Source: Paenibacillus helianthi (GTDB taxonomy: Bacteria; Bacillota; Bacilli; Paenibacillales; Paenibacillaceae). From it: a stretch of DNA of 64,000 bases. The position numbers and the translations under genes are program-made. Below, in pieces: positions 17,014 through 25,605 of this stretch. The notes under the pieces were generated by a model that made no database searches, was not told the origin of the DNA, and saw only the letters and a list, made by a program, of their open reading frames with translations. Location of the stretch: NCBI RefSeq assembly GCF_001909055.1, contig NZ_LVWI01000081.1:62001-126000 (forward strand), in the 5' to 3' direction. Every line of letters begins with the position of its first letter. The stretch's first letter is position 1.

Positions 17014-17109
17014 TTAGACAAAAGTACGAGTGATGATTACGAGCAGAATGAACAGTACGAGAATGGTCCCAGTGGAAGTCCAAGGATTGTAGCAGCCAGG
17101 TGCGGACAT
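17014..17109 (-). CDS. YjcZ-family sporulation miniprotein (31 aa)
   Basis: 31 codons starting at ATG 17107-17109, behind a strong AAGGAGG at 8 bases. The protein begins MSAPGCYNPWTSTG and continues into a single hydrophobic helix, TILVLFILLVIITRTFV. A short Gly/aromatic-rich head followed by one [VL]LFILL[VI]II helix is the hallmark of YjcZ-type sporulation proteins of Bacillales. It is too short for ordinary ORF listings. It is probably expressed during sporulation and membrane-inserted; the function is unknown. Confidence 0.8.
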   Translation of the reverse strand: MSAPGCYNPWTSTGTILVLFILLVIITRTFV

Positions 17110-17288
17110 GAGGTCAACCTCCTTCAAAAGTTGTTGATTTGAGTGGTTACATTTCTAATATATGGACTCTCCGTCAAGGATGCATAGACATTAACCCAGA
17201 ATCTCAAACTTGGGCGCTGGAAAAGTTCGGGTCAAATAAGGTATAGTTAAGATACGCAGTATGTGCGAGACAGACAGGAGGAAGGAAA

Positions 17289-18128
17289 TTGGAGTTTAAG
17301 GGAGCAATGGGTGGTTTATATCGCATCACGGAGTGGATTTCGCGTATCGCCTTCAGTAATATTTTGTGGGCGTTATGTTCGGTTCCGTTTCTGTTCATGG
17401 CAGTAACTAAGATGATTATGCTGGGTTCAGGTGCAGGGGGCCCTAATGAACAGATCACACTCAACTGGGCACTGGGTATTTTGGCGCCTTTTACCGTATT
17501 TCCGGCAACGGCAGCACTGTTTACCGTTGTTCGCAAATGGGTTATGGGCAATACGGATGTAAGTACATTCCGCACTTTTTTTCAGGGGTATAAAGAGAAT
17601 TATTTGAAGAGCATGCTAGGAGGGGCGATCTATACCCTGCTGTTCGTCGTTATGTATGTAGATGTGACCGTATACATGACTCAGATGGCCAATTTCAGAA
17701 TTGTCGGTATATTGATGCTGGTGCTGATGATTATTTTGTTCGTCTCTATGTTTAATTTCTTCTCGATTGTGGTTCACTACCAAATGACCTTCAAAGAAGT
17801 GGTGACGAATTCGATACTGCTGACCATCGCCCGGCCGATCCGTGTGTTCTCGACACTTATTGGCTCAGCGGTTCTAGCCTACATAGGTTTGCGGTATACA
17901 GTGCTTTATGCCATTTGTATTCCTACACTGATTTCTATGCTGGCCTTCTTTAATTTCTATGCTACCTACAATAAGCTTCAGGAACAGGTGGAGAAGAAGA
18001 AGCAAGAGGAAGAGCTTGCGGCGCTTGAGGCAGCTGAGAGAGAAGCGGAAGACGATCTGGATGAAGATGAAGAAGATGAAGATGAAGAGAACGACAAAAG
18101 ACCTCAAACGGATTTAACAAAACGATAA
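17289..18128 (+). CDS. DUF624 (YesL family) membrane protein with acidic tail
   Basis: 279 residues, TTG start after GGAGGAAGG. About five hydrophobic helices in residues 20-225 and the family opening GGLYRITEWISRIAFSNILW identify DUF624/YesL. The C-terminus (about 228-279) is a charged coiled-coil of Lys/Glu/Ala followed by an almost pure Asp/Glu run, an unusual extension for the family. YesL-type proteins often lie beside carbohydrate ABC transporters, but no such neighbours occur here. The role is unknown. Confidence 0.85.
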   Translation: MEFKGAMGGLYRITEWISRIAFSNILWALCSVPFLFMAVTKMIMLGSGAGGPNEQITLNWALGILAPFTVFPATAALFTVVRKWVMGNTDVSTFRTFFQGYKENYLKSMLGGAIYTLLFVVMYVDVTVYMTQMANFRIVGILMLVLMIILFVSMFNFFSIVVHYQMTFKEVVTNSILLTIARPIRVFSTLIGSAVLAYIGLRYTVLYAICIPTLISMLAFFNFYATYNKLQEQVEKKKQEEELAALEAAEREAEDDLDEDEEDEDEENDKRPQTDLTKR

Positions 18129-18187
18129 TAAAAACCGGGATTTATAGGCGAAAACTGTATTCAAGTGTTAAATAAAGCGCATACAGG

Positions 18188-18216
18188 TTTACATTTTCGT
18201 CAAAACGCAATATAAT
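18188..18216 (+). promoter_or_regulatory. SigA-type promoter of the putative 6S RNA
   Basis: TTTACA at 18188-18193, a 17-base spacer, and TATAAT at 18211-18216. Predicted transcription start is near 18222-18224. Confidence 0.75.
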
Positions 18217-18221
18217 AAGGG

Positions 18222-18412
18222 TAATTCCTGCGATGTACGTTACGGTTGCTCGTTGTTTTGAACCAATGATAATGTCTTGGGAGATCTATATGAAGCGCAG
18301 CTGAAATGCCCTGTCTATACGACTTGGGGAATTCAAAAACGACTTCTGCGGTCACCCACCTGCTCTAGCAGGTTCAGAAGACACTGTAGCCGGACGGCAT
18401 AGGCGGGTTTTC
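18222..18412 (+). ncRNA. ssrS: Probable 6S RNA
   Basis: A gene-free stretch with its own consensus promoter. The ends can pair as a long, interrupted closing stem: CCTGC/GCGGG, ATGT/GCAT, CGT/ACG and CGG/CCG, between about 18227-18247 and 18384-18403. Near the 3' side is a hairpin ACCTGC-TCTA-GCAGGT inside CTTCTG/CAGAAG, followed by TGTAGCCGGACGGCAT. That order resembles the 3' arm of E. coli 6S RNA (hairpin, then ACAGCC...GGCGGCAT). The size, about 190 bases, fits. 6S RNA mimics an open promoter and sequesters SigA RNA polymerase in stationary phase. Assigned from fold and pattern only; a covariance-model search is needed. Confidence 0.65.
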
Positions 18413-18425
18413 TACTGTTATTGAC

Positions 18426-18473
18426 AAGGTGCCCTGTTTTCCCGCTTTGTTGCGGATACGGGGTACCTTTTTG
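18426..18473 (+). terminator. Terminator downstream of the putative 6S RNA
   Basis: AAGGTGCCC.../GGGGTACCTT stem with inner CCGC/GCGG, then T residues. Confidence 0.8.
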
Positions 18474-18577
18474 TGTATAAGAGCAATAACCCGAAAGTGA
18501 GCTATGCCCTTTTGTTCCGGGGTTAAGAATGTTACACTTAGACTAATGAACTTGGGATTTGAAGAGGGGGAAGTATT

Positions 18578-18967
18578 TTGTCGTTGAAAAGAACCTTGGT
18601 CGGATTATTTCGCAGTCATGACGGAACAAGCGACCGTGCTAAAGACCCGGCTTTAAAGACGCGTTATTACAATCTTTCAAGAGACAAGGCGTGGGATGAA
18701 GTATCCTCTACGCTTAAGAAGGTTCCTGGATTCAAAGTGCTTCATGAAGTGCAGTCTGTTGGCGAAATCACCCTGGAAAAAAGGACGGGCTTTGGGCGGA
18801 CTCTTGATATCACGGTGTCAGTACTGAATACTTCTCCGGTACGCTGTGCCGTTGATATTTATTCGGCATCCAGAGGATCGCTTGGCGATTTGGGTGCCAA
18901 CTACCGTGTTATTCAGCGCTTATACCAGACACTGGAGAAAAAGCTGGGCAAATATAAAGTGGACTAA
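18578..18967 (+). CDS. DUF1499 domain protein
   Basis: 129 residues, TTG start after a GAGGGGGA-type site. The segment RTLDITVSVLNTSPVRCAVDIYSASRGSLGDLGANYRVIQRL carries the DUF1499 signature (R-S-A-S-R ... D-L-G-x-N ... R-I), here with YSAS in place of RSAS. It is soluble, with no signal peptide. The function of DUF1499 is unknown. Its own terminator lies at 19055-19091. Confidence 0.75.
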   Translation: MSLKRTLVGLFRSHDGTSDRAKDPALKTRYYNLSRDKAWDEVSSTLKKVPGFKVLHEVQSVGEITLEKRTGFGRTLDITVSVLNTSPVRCAVDIYSASRGSLGDLGANYRVIQRLYQTLEKKLGKYKVD

Positions 18968-19054
18968 GCGTAAACCATGGGAATTTTTCCTGTTCATGGA
19001 TTGTATACGGTTTCGGGCTTTGCCCGAATAACCTTTCATGTTGGATCATAAACC

Positions 19055-19091
19055 AAAAGCGGGAGAAGGATGACCTTCTGCCGCTTTTTTT
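19055..19091 (+). terminator. Terminator of the DUF1499 gene
   Basis: AAAGCGG/CCGCTTT with inner AGAAGG-ATGA-CCTTCT, followed by T7. Confidence 0.85.
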
Positions 19092-19134
19092 AAAAGATGG
19101 GCTATTGCTATATGTGATTTGGTTCTCTTTCCAA

Positions 19135-19653
19135 TTACAGCAGTGCTTTTACGGCAGCTACGGCAGCTTCATAATTCGGATGCTCGGACATTTCAGCCAG
19201 GTATTCTACATAAGCCAAGGTATTGTTTTTGTCTACAACAAAGATAGAACGCATGTCCAGGCGGAATTCCTTGATCAGTACGCCATAGGCTTGTCCGAAG
19301 GATGCCTCTTTGTGGTCAGACAGTGTTACAACGCGGTCAATACCGGCTGCGCCGCACCAGCGGGCTTGAGCGAACGGAAGGTCCATGCTGATGGTTAGAA
19401 TGACCACATCATCACCGAGCTCAGCGGCTTCAGTATTGAAGCGGCGGGTCTGTGCATCGCACACTCCGGTATCCAGAGAAGGTACAACGCTGATCAGCTT
19501 GATTTTGCCGGAATAATCGCTGAGGGAAGCTTCTTCCAGAAGATTCTTGCCTATCACAAAATCGGGTGCGGTATCTCCGGCTTTTAGCTCAGGCCCTACG
19601 AGAGTAATGGGGTTGCCCTTGAATGTGGCTACACCTGTTCTTTCTTGCGTCAT
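19135..19653 (-). CDS. tpx: Thiol peroxidase (Tpx)
   Basis: 172 residues; thioredoxin-dependent atypical 2-Cys peroxiredoxin that reduces H2O2 and alkyl hydroperoxides. The peroxidatic Cys is in PSLDTGVCDAQTRRFN and the resolving Cys in ARWCGAAG, at the usual spacing for Tpx. Arg in the late segment LDMRSIFVVD is also conserved. The ATG follows GGAGGAAACAAGGAT. It is monocistronic and divergent from the rhomboid gene. Confidence 0.95.
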   Translation of the reverse strand: MTQERTGVATFKGNPITLVGPELKAGDTAPDFVIGKNLLEEASLSDYSGKIKLISVVPSLDTGVCDAQTRRFNTEAAELGDDVVILTISMDLPFAQARWCGAAGIDRVVTLSDHKEASFGQAYGVLIKEFRLDMRSIFVVDKNNTLAYVEYLAEMSEHPNYEAAVAAVKALL

Positions 19654-19769
19654 ATCCTTGTTTCCTCCTTGAATTGCATGATTGGATTCATACTGCCAAC
19701 ATAAATTATAATCTTTTTAGAAGCTGGATGTCCAACGAGGACAAATTATGTTACATAAGGGATGGTGCT

Positions 19770-20396
19770 ATGATATTCATAAGGTACGAGAAATGGAAAG
19801 GGTACATCCGTTATTATCCGGTAACCTGTATTCTGATTCTGCTAAATGTGCTTATGTTCATTGTATTGACGGTCAATGGCGGTTCGACCAATCTGGAGAC
19901 ACTTAAGAAGTTTGGAGCGACCTTAAATGCGGGGCCGGAAAAGGATGAAATGTGGCGTTATGTGACAGCAACCTTTTTACATAACGGGTTTGCCCATTTA
20001 TTCTTCAACTGCTTTGCCCTTCTGATATTTGCCCCCCCGCTTGAGCGCCTGATGGGCTGGTGGCGTTACGCCCTGCTCTATATGGCTGGCGGATACATCG
20101 CCAATTATCTGTCCGTTGTTATCAGCAGTCGTTCGGTTGTGGATACAGTGATGGTCTCCGTGGGGGCCTCAGGGGCAATCTATGCTATTTATGGCGCGTT
20201 TCTATATATTGCTCTGATACAAAGGGAGATGATGGACGATAGCTCACGCAAGACGCTCTACGGCCTTCTGGTGATGGGGGTCATTATGTCCTTTGCGACT
20301 CCGAATGTGAATTGGATGGCCCATCTCAGCGGGCTGGCTGCCGGCTTTTTCCTCTATGGACTCATAATTCGCATCTTTAAAAGAAGCCGACGATAA
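19770..20396 (+). CDS. Rhomboid family intramembrane serine protease
   Basis: 208 residues from ATG 19770, after AAGGGATGG; the longer frame runs back over tpx and is rejected. Six hydrophobic helices. The catalytic Ser is in VGASGAIYAIYGAF (GxSG) and the catalytic His in NWMAHLSGLAAGFF. The loop after helix 1 (W-R-Y-V-T-A-T-F-L-H-N-G-F-A-H) carries the family WR and HxxxxH residues. It cleaves transmembrane substrates; the natural substrate is unknown. The LysR gene follows after 14 bases, so they are probably co-transcribed. Confidence 0.93.
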   Translation: MIFIRYEKWKGYIRYYPVTCILILLNVLMFIVLTVNGGSTNLETLKKFGATLNAGPEKDEMWRYVTATFLHNGFAHLFFNCFALLIFAPPLERLMGWWRYALLYMAGGYIANYLSVVISSRSVVDTVMVSVGASGAIYAIYGAFLYIALIQREMMDDSSRKTLYGLLVMGVIMSFATPNVNWMAHLSGLAAGFFLYGLIIRIFKRSRR

Positions 20397-20410
20397 CGGG
20401 AGGTGCTCAA

Positions 20411-21325
20411 GTGGAGCTCAGACAGCTGCAATATTTTCTAAAGGTGGCCCAGAAGGAACATGTAACAAGAGCAGCGGAGGAATTGCATGTCGCCCAGTCC
20501 GCAGTCAGCCGCCAGATTCATCAGCTGGAGCAGGAGCTTGGTGTCGATTTGTTCATGCAAAAGGGGCGTAACCTGCAGTTGACCCCGGTGGGGCAGCTCT
20601 TTTGCAAAAGAGTGGAGTCTGTGCTTAAGGAACTGGAGCGCTCCGTTGCTGAGGTGCATGAATTTCTGGACCCGGAACGCGGCGAGATCCGGATCGGATT
20701 TCCCCACAGTCTGGGAACTCATCTAATACCAACAATCGTTGCTGAATTCCGCAAGCATTATCCTCATGTGAAATTCCGGTTTAAGCAGGGGGCATACCCT
20801 TCTCTGATCAAGGATGTAATCTCAGGAGAGGTGGACCTGGCGTTTATCTCGCCTTTCCCGGAGGATGATGGACATGTCGCTGGAGATATTGTCATGACCG
20901 AGGAGTTGTTCGCGATTCTTCCTCAGAATCATCCTTTGGCCGGGGAGGAGGTCATCCGTCTTGAACAGCTCCGGGAAGAAAAGTTTGTCCTGTTCAGCCA
21001 GGGATACTCCCTGAGGCCCATTGTATGGCAAGCCTGCCTGCAGGCAGGGTTTAAGCCGCAAATCGCTTTTGAGGGCGGAGAAACAGACACGATACGCGGT
21101 TTGGTTGCTGCAGGAATGGGAGTAAGCCTCCTGCCGGAGATGGCACTATATCAGACCAATCCGATGCAGCCGGCCCAGGTTCGGATCGTCGACCCGGCTA
21201 TAACGAGGACGGTAGGGCTTATTCACAGAGCTGATGGAAAACTGCCGCTGGTGGCCCGGTCTTTTCGGACTTTTCTGCTGACCTATTTCAAAAACAGGAA
21301 TAACAATACCCCGGTAGGCTCTTAG
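20411..21325 (+). CDS. LysR-type transcriptional regulator
   Basis: 304 residues, GTG start after GGGAGGTG. N-terminal winged helix-turn-helix (MELRQLQYFLKVAQKEHVTRAAEELHVAQSAVS..., residues 1-60), then a periplasmic-binding-like effector domain (about 90-295). It is similar in layout to the GltC/CzcR group, but the target and effector cannot be read from the sequence. Unusually, it lies directly behind a rhomboid protease gene on the same strand rather than divergent from a target. Confidence 0.9.
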   Translation: MELRQLQYFLKVAQKEHVTRAAEELHVAQSAVSRQIHQLEQELGVDLFMQKGRNLQLTPVGQLFCKRVESVLKELERSVAEVHEFLDPERGEIRIGFPHSLGTHLIPTIVAEFRKHYPHVKFRFKQGAYPSLIKDVISGEVDLAFISPFPEDDGHVAGDIVMTEELFAILPQNHPLAGEEVIRLEQLREEKFVLFSQGYSLRPIVWQACLQAGFKPQIAFEGGETDTIRGLVAAGMGVSLLPEMALYQTNPMQPAQVRIVDPAITRTVGLIHRADGKLPLVARSFRTFLLTYFKNRNNNTPVGS

Positions 21326-21342
21326 CCTCCGGGGTATTGTTA
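21301..21342. terminator. Long, nearly perfect hairpin overlapping the lysR stop codon
   Basis: TAACAATACCCCGG with CCGGGGTATTGTTA plus inner AGGCT/AGCCT: about 19 base pairs with one unpaired base. It contains the last codons and stop of the LysR gene and lies between convergent genes. T runs are poor, so it may terminate weakly or mainly protect the mRNA 3' end. Confidence 0.65.
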
Positions 21343-21362
21343 TGAATAAGGTCGATTAGCGG

Positions 21363-22040
21363 TTAGTCGCGGTTTCCGAGGAACATTGTGATCAAACGCA
21401 GGAGTTCGAGTAAGGATACCAGGGCAGCCGCCACATATGTCAAAGCTGCTGCATTCAGTACTTTGGCAACTCCGCGTTCTTCCTCATTACGGATAAAGCC
21501 TTGCTCTACCATGACCTGACGTGCCCGGTTGCTTGCATTGAATTCAACAGGCAGCGTTACAAGCTGGAAGGCTACAGCGGCGGAGAAGAAAATGATGCCA
21601 AGGCCAATGAGGTTAAAGGAACTGAACAGAAAACCCGCCAGCAGCATAAAGGGTGCGATTCCCGAGGCAAAGTTGACCACCGGGAACATCCGGTGACGCA
21701 GCGTAAGCATGGGATAATGGACTTTATGCTGAATTGCATGCCCTACCTCGTGACAGGCCACAGAAATGGCGGCTATGGAGCGCTCATAATACACGGGCTC
21801 TGACAAACGGACAACCCTGTGGATAGGGTCATAGTGGTCAGAAAGGGAACCGCGTACGGGCTCAATCGGCACATCTCCCAAGCCATTTGCATCAAGCATG
21901 CGACGTGCTGCATCATAACCGGTCATTCCGCTTGTGTTGGCTACCTTGGCCCATTTATTGAAGTTGCCCTTCACACGGAACTGGGCCCATAAAGAGAATA
22001 GAAAAGCGACTATTACCAATAGAAACATAAAAGAATTCAT
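21363..22040 (-). CDS. YugP-like zinc metallopeptidase (membrane)
   Basis: 225 residues. The zinc site is CHEVGHAIQHK. Hydrophobic helices lie at about residues 3-17, 128-170 and 195-218. The N-terminal GMTGYDAARRMLDANGL segment and DHYDPIHRVVRLSE are typical of the YugP family of membrane zinc peptidases. The ATG follows GGAGG. It is probably co-transcribed with or after the MerR gene upstream, 37 bases away. The substrate is unknown. Confidence 0.9.
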   Translation of the reverse strand: MNSFMFLLVIVAFLFSLWAQFRVKGNFNKWAKVANTSGMTGYDAARRMLDANGLGDVPIEPVRGSLSDHYDPIHRVVRLSEPVYYERSIAAISVACHEVGHAIQHKVHYPMLTLRHRMFPVVNFASGIAPFMLLAGFLFSSFNLIGLGIIFFSAAVAFQLVTLPVEFNASNRARQVMVEQGFIRNEEERGVAKVLNAAALTYVAAALVSLLELLRLITMFLGNRD

Positions 22041-22077
22041 ATGTCATTCCTCCGAAGTGATTTATTAAGCGGTTTAC

Positions 22078-22509
22078 TTACATTGGCGGCCCCTGTATGA
22101 GCAGGAGCTTAATTGCCTCCATGCAGGCAACTCCTTGAGGAAGCAGGGCTGCAAGTGCACGTCTGGCTTGACCAGGCTTCAAACCGCTAATGACGGGCTC
22201 CAGTGCCTTTACCTCACGCTCCAGGCGCTGCATTTGAAGCTCAAGCTCGACTAACCGGTCTGAGACGTCATTTTCAGGTGTAGCCTCATTCCACTTGCTC
22301 ATCATGGTCTTGATCTCGTCCAACGTATATTTCTCTTGCTTTAATTGATTAATACGTTCCAAAGCAACAAGGGTTTCATGGCTGTACAACCGGTAATTTT
22401 TATCACTTCTTGATTCCGGTGCAATGAGTCCCAGCTTCGTGTAATAATCAATCGTCCGTTCGCTGGTGTGGGCAGCTTTGGCCAGCTCGCCGATCCGGTA
22501 AAGGGTCAT
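22078..22509 (-). CDS. MerR family transcriptional regulator
   Basis: About 143 residues from ATG 22509 (MTLYRIGELAKAAHTSERTIDYYTKLG); a GTG six codons earlier is possible. The N-terminal winged helix (YRIGELA...IDYYTKLGLI...YRLYS) is clear. A coiled-coil dimerisation helix follows (about 85-115). There is no conserved effector Cys pattern, so it is not an obvious metal sensor. The palindrome at 22536-22551, just upstream, may be its own operator. Confidence 0.85.
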   Translation of the reverse strand: MTLYRIGELAKAAHTSERTIDYYTKLGLIAPESRSDKNYRLYSHETLVALERINQLKQEKYTLDEIKTMMSKWNEATPENDVSDRLVELELQMQRLEREVKALEPVISGLKPGQARRALAALLPQGVACMEAIKLLLIQGPPM

Positions 22510-22535
22510 ATCCCCATGGGTTCTCACCTCGATGA

Positions 22536-22551
22536 AAGAACTTTAGTTCTT
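22536..22551. promoter_or_regulatory. Palindrome upstream of the MerR gene
   Basis: AAGAAC-TTTA-GTTCTT, perfect 6-base arms, about 27 bases before the MerR start. Autoregulation is a guess from position. Confidence 0.4.
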
Positions 22552-23004
22552 CTGAATTTTAATATGTTCTTTCTATATAATAGAGCATACTTAATGATAC
22601 CAAAATAAAAACCATACAGTCAAACGTCACACTTACTTTAAGTATATGCTGACAAAGCACGATCAATGCTCGGTTAATGCACTCTTACAGTAAGTATTTT
22701 CAATGAATCGGTAAAGGTTGAATTCCCTTGTTTTAAAAAGTAACATAACATGTAATGTATTTCTCGGAAAAGCGTTGAGCTGAAAAAATAAAATTGTTCC
22801 ATTAAGACATGATTCGATGAAAAAATTAATAAAAATACATATAAATGAATTCAAATATATTGGTTTCCATGTATCCGCTATCATGTTACGTCTCATAAGA
22901 AGCTGGGGAATTCTGCGGCTTATCCGAAAGATATAGAGGGGATGCAGTTCGTTGGGGAAAACATGAGCTTCCATAAATTAAATAAAGCATTCAAAAAAAT
23001 AGTC
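22552..23004. other. AT-rich intergenic region without a supported gene
   Basis: It contains the MerR promoter region on the minus strand and lies upstream of the amt promoter. A 103-codon minus-strand frame here (22663-22974) has no recognisable protein features. No clear RNA element was seen. Confidence 0.5.
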
Positions 23005-23072
23005 TTGTCAATTTACCTGACTTCTGATTATAATGACATTAAGAGTTTCACGCTTTGTTAGAAAATATAACA
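23005..23072 (+). promoter_or_regulatory. amt promoter with two GlnR/TnrA-type boxes
   Basis: TTGTCA (23005-23010), 18 bases, TATAAT (23029-23034). The GlnR/TnrA consensus is TGTNA-N7-TNACA. A perfect copy, TGTTA-GAAAATA-TAACA, is at 23056-23072, downstream of the predicted start. A one-mismatch copy, TGTCA-ATTTACC-TGACT, is at 23006-23022 over the -35. This pair of positions suits repression by GlnR when nitrogen is plentiful. Confidence 0.8.
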
Positions 23073-23091
23073 TTGGGGAGTGGGGTAAAGA

Positions 23092-24486
23092 ATGAGAAAA
23101 AAGATGATAGTGATGTTTTTGGCCATGATTACATTGATGGCCTATCCGGTTAGCGCATTCGCGGCTAGCGGCCCGACAGCGCCGGATTTGCAAATCGGAT
23201 TGGATACAGTATTTACTTTCCTGGCCTTCATTCTGGTATTCTTTATGCAAGCGGGATTTGCAATGCTTGAAGCCGGTTCAGTACGGATGAAGAACGCCGG
23301 TCATGTTGCCGGCAAAACGGTACTGACACTTGCAATTGCAAGCTTGTGTTTCTGGGCTATCGGTTTTGGTCTTGGATTTGGTAACGGCAATGGTTTTTTC
23401 GGGACTACAGGTTTCCTGTACGGTGGGGATACCCAAGGGGCTTCATTTGATTCCCTCGCCTTCTCCGATGTAACCCTAAATGTTAAGTTCCTCTTCCAAA
23501 TGGCTTTTGCGGCAGTCTCCTTGGCTATCGTATCCGGTGGTATGGCCGAACGGGCAAAACTTAGCGTATACATTGTTTTCGGAATATTGTTCTCTATCGT
23601 GATTTATCCGGTTGTTGCCCACTGGGTATGGGGCGGCGGCTGGTTGTCAGAACTAGGAATGCAGGACTATGCAGGTTCGACAGTTGTCCATCTTACAGGT
23701 GCAACGGCTGCAGTAGTAGCAACCATCTTGCTTAAGCCACGTCTTGGCAAGTTTAATAAAGAAGGTAAACCTGTTATCATTCCTGGTCATAATCAGGTAT
23801 TTACTGTACTTGGTGTAATCATCCTCTGGTTTGGCTGGTTCGGATTCAATCCAGGTAGTGCGTTGTCCCCTATGGGCGGTTTCTTCGGACATGTGGCTTT
23901 GACAACTAACATCGCAGCTGCAGCAGGCGGTCTGGCTGCACTAATCGCATCCTGGTTGTACTTTGGAAAATCGGATATTCCGGCAATGCTGAACGGGGTT
24001 CTGGCTGCGCTGGTTGCTATCACTGGTGCTTGTGCATATGTAGAGCCTTGGGCTGCTATCCTGATTGGCTTTATCGCTGGAGCATTTACATTCATGACTT
24101 CACAGTGGCTGGAGCGTGCTGGACTTGATGATCCTATCTATGCCTTCTCCGTACACGGTATTGCAGGGATGTGGGGGGCGGTTTCCACGGGGTTGTTCGC
24201 AGCACCTGATCTGATCACTAAAGGAGCACTTGTAGGTAAGGCTGGTTTGTTCTACGGTGGAGGATTCCACCAGTTGGGAGTCCAGATTCTCGGCGTAGCG
24301 GGTACGTTCATATTCGTAGCTGTAATGTCCTTCATCATTCTGTATGTAATGAAGATGGCTATCGGACTTCGTGTTACTGAGGAAGAAGAATTGATGGGTC
24401 TAGATATCAGTGAGCATGGTACTTACGGTTATCCGGAACAAATGAAATTGATCGCAGAATCAGAATCCAAACCCCTTAAATCTTAA
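23092..24486 (+). CDS. amt: Ammonium transporter (Amt/MEP/Rh family)
   Basis: 464 residues. Signal-peptide-like start (MIVMFLAMITLMAYPVSAFAAS), then eleven helices. Family signatures are visible: FFMQAGFAMLEAGSVRMKNA near the N-terminus and DYAGSTVVHLTGA in the middle. The pore His pair is in VVHLTGA and in FSVHGIAGMWG. It carries ammonium into the cell. No glnK (PII) gene follows, unlike most amtB operons; a DUF294 nucleotidyltransferase gene and an exonuclease gene follow instead. Confidence 0.95.
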   Translation: MRKKMIVMFLAMITLMAYPVSAFAASGPTAPDLQIGLDTVFTFLAFILVFFMQAGFAMLEAGSVRMKNAGHVAGKTVLTLAIASLCFWAIGFGLGFGNGNGFFGTTGFLYGGDTQGASFDSLAFSDVTLNVKFLFQMAFAAVSLAIVSGGMAERAKLSVYIVFGILFSIVIYPVVAHWVWGGGWLSELGMQDYAGSTVVHLTGATAAVVATILLKPRLGKFNKEGKPVIIPGHNQVFTVLGVIILWFGWFGFNPGSALSPMGGFFGHVALTTNIAAAAGGLAALIASWLYFGKSDIPAMLNGVLAALVAITGACAYVEPWAAILIGFIAGAFTFMTSQWLERAGLDDPIYAFSVHGIAGMWGAVSTGLFAAPDLITKGALVGKAGLFYGGGFHQLGVQILGVAGTFIFVAVMSFIILYVMKMAIGLRVTEEEELMGLDISEHGTYGYPEQMKLIAESESKPLKS

Positions 24487-24522
24487 ATAACTTATCACTT
24501 TACTTGTTGGGAGGCGGACCGT

Positions 24523-25605
24523 GTGGATTCGATGGAGATGGCAGATTGGAACGAAGATAAAAGTTATTTGTCCATCGTAACAGCCGGTTCGCCGCAGGAG
24601 CTTAAGGCAAGGCGTACCGCTTGTCAAAAAGTGTTGCTGGAGCAGTTAAACGTTATTCCGATTGAGGAATGGATGTCCCGGGTCAATGATATGCATGACC
24701 GGATTGCCGGGACAGCAGTCAACATATGTGAGGCGCAGATGAAGGAGGCGGGCTACGGCCCGCCTCCCTGTGCCTATTCCTTTATTGTATTCGGCAGTGC
24801 CGGCAGACAGGAAGCTACAATGTGGAGTGATCAGGATAACGGGCTAATTGTTGAAGGTGAGCCGGATGGACTTAAGAAAAGTTATTTTGAAGCTTTCGGT
24901 GTGATGTTATCTAATCTGCTTGAGGAAGTTGGCTATGAGAAATGCGACGGGAAAGTCATGTGCTCCGAATCCTTGTGGCGCAAGACTCTGCCTGAATGGA
25001 AACAGCAGCTGGAAGGCTGGATGAACCAGCTTGAGTGGGAGCCGATCCGTTATCTCATTATCGCTTCAGATATGCGCCATGTGGCCGGGAGTATTGCATT
25101 GTCTAAGGAGTGGCGTGAAGCCTTCCATGCCGGATTTGTGAATAACATGAAGCTGTCTACCGCTGTGCTTCGCAATACAGTCCGTCATAAGGCAACGCTT
25201 AATTTACTGGGGCAGGTACTTACAGAGCGTTTTGGTGATTATGCCGGCGGCTTTGATGTTAAGTATGGTGTCTATATTCCTTTGGTCAATATCGTCAGGC
25301 ACTTGTCGCTGCTGCATGGTGTGTGGGACAGTTCAACACTGAAGCGGCTGGAGCATCTGGCAGAGCTGGGGAAGTACGAGCATCTGGAAGAAATCCGGCG
25401 GGCTTTTTTGACTGCTCTGCGCATGCGTGTGAATACCCCTTTTACAGTTCAGGATGGATTATTATCCAGCAGTGATTATATTGCTGAGAATGATCTGAAG
25501 AACAAGCAGTTCATGTCCGCGCTTCGGGAAAGCCTGCTGCTGGTCAGGCGCCTCCACAAGGCCCTGCAGCGTCAGCTACGGTCAGCGGAAAGGAGGCAGT
25601 CATGA
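24523..25605 (+). CDS. DUF294 nucleotidyltransferase-like protein
   Basis: 360 residues, GTG start after GGGAGGCGG, 36 bases behind amt. The N-terminal half contains the DUF294 nucleotidyltransferase core FGSAGRQEATMWSDQDNGLI (G-S-x-G-R-x-E, then D-x-D). The C-terminal half (about 210-350) matches the DUF294_C substrate domain. The fold is shared with GlnD-type PII uridylyltransferases. Its stop overlaps the exonuclease start by 4 bases. Its place in a GlnR-controlled amt operon suggests a nitrogen-linked role, but the substrate is unknown. Confidence 0.85.
   Translation: MDSMEMADWNEDKSYLSIVTAGSPQELKARRTACQKVLLEQLNVIPIEEWMSRVNDMHDRIAGTAVNICEAQMKEAGYGPPPCAYSFIVFGSAGRQEATMWSDQDNGLIVEGEPDGLKKSYFEAFGVMLSNLLEEVGYEKCDGKVMCSESLWRKTLPEWKQQLEGWMNQLEWEPIRYLIIASDMRHVAGSIALSKEWREAFHAGFVNNMKLSTAVLRNTVRHKATLNLLGQVLTERFGDYAGGFDVKYGVYIPLVNIVRHLSLLHGVWDSSTLKRLEHLAELGKYEHLEEIRRAFLTALRMRVNTPFTVQDGLLSSSDYIAENDLKNKQFMSALRESLLLVRRLHKALQRQLRSAERRQS

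Noticed and set aside
22663..22974. 103-codon minus-strand frame in the AT-rich gap before amt
   Set aside because: No ribosome site, no family resemblance and overlap with the amt upstream region; most likely chance.
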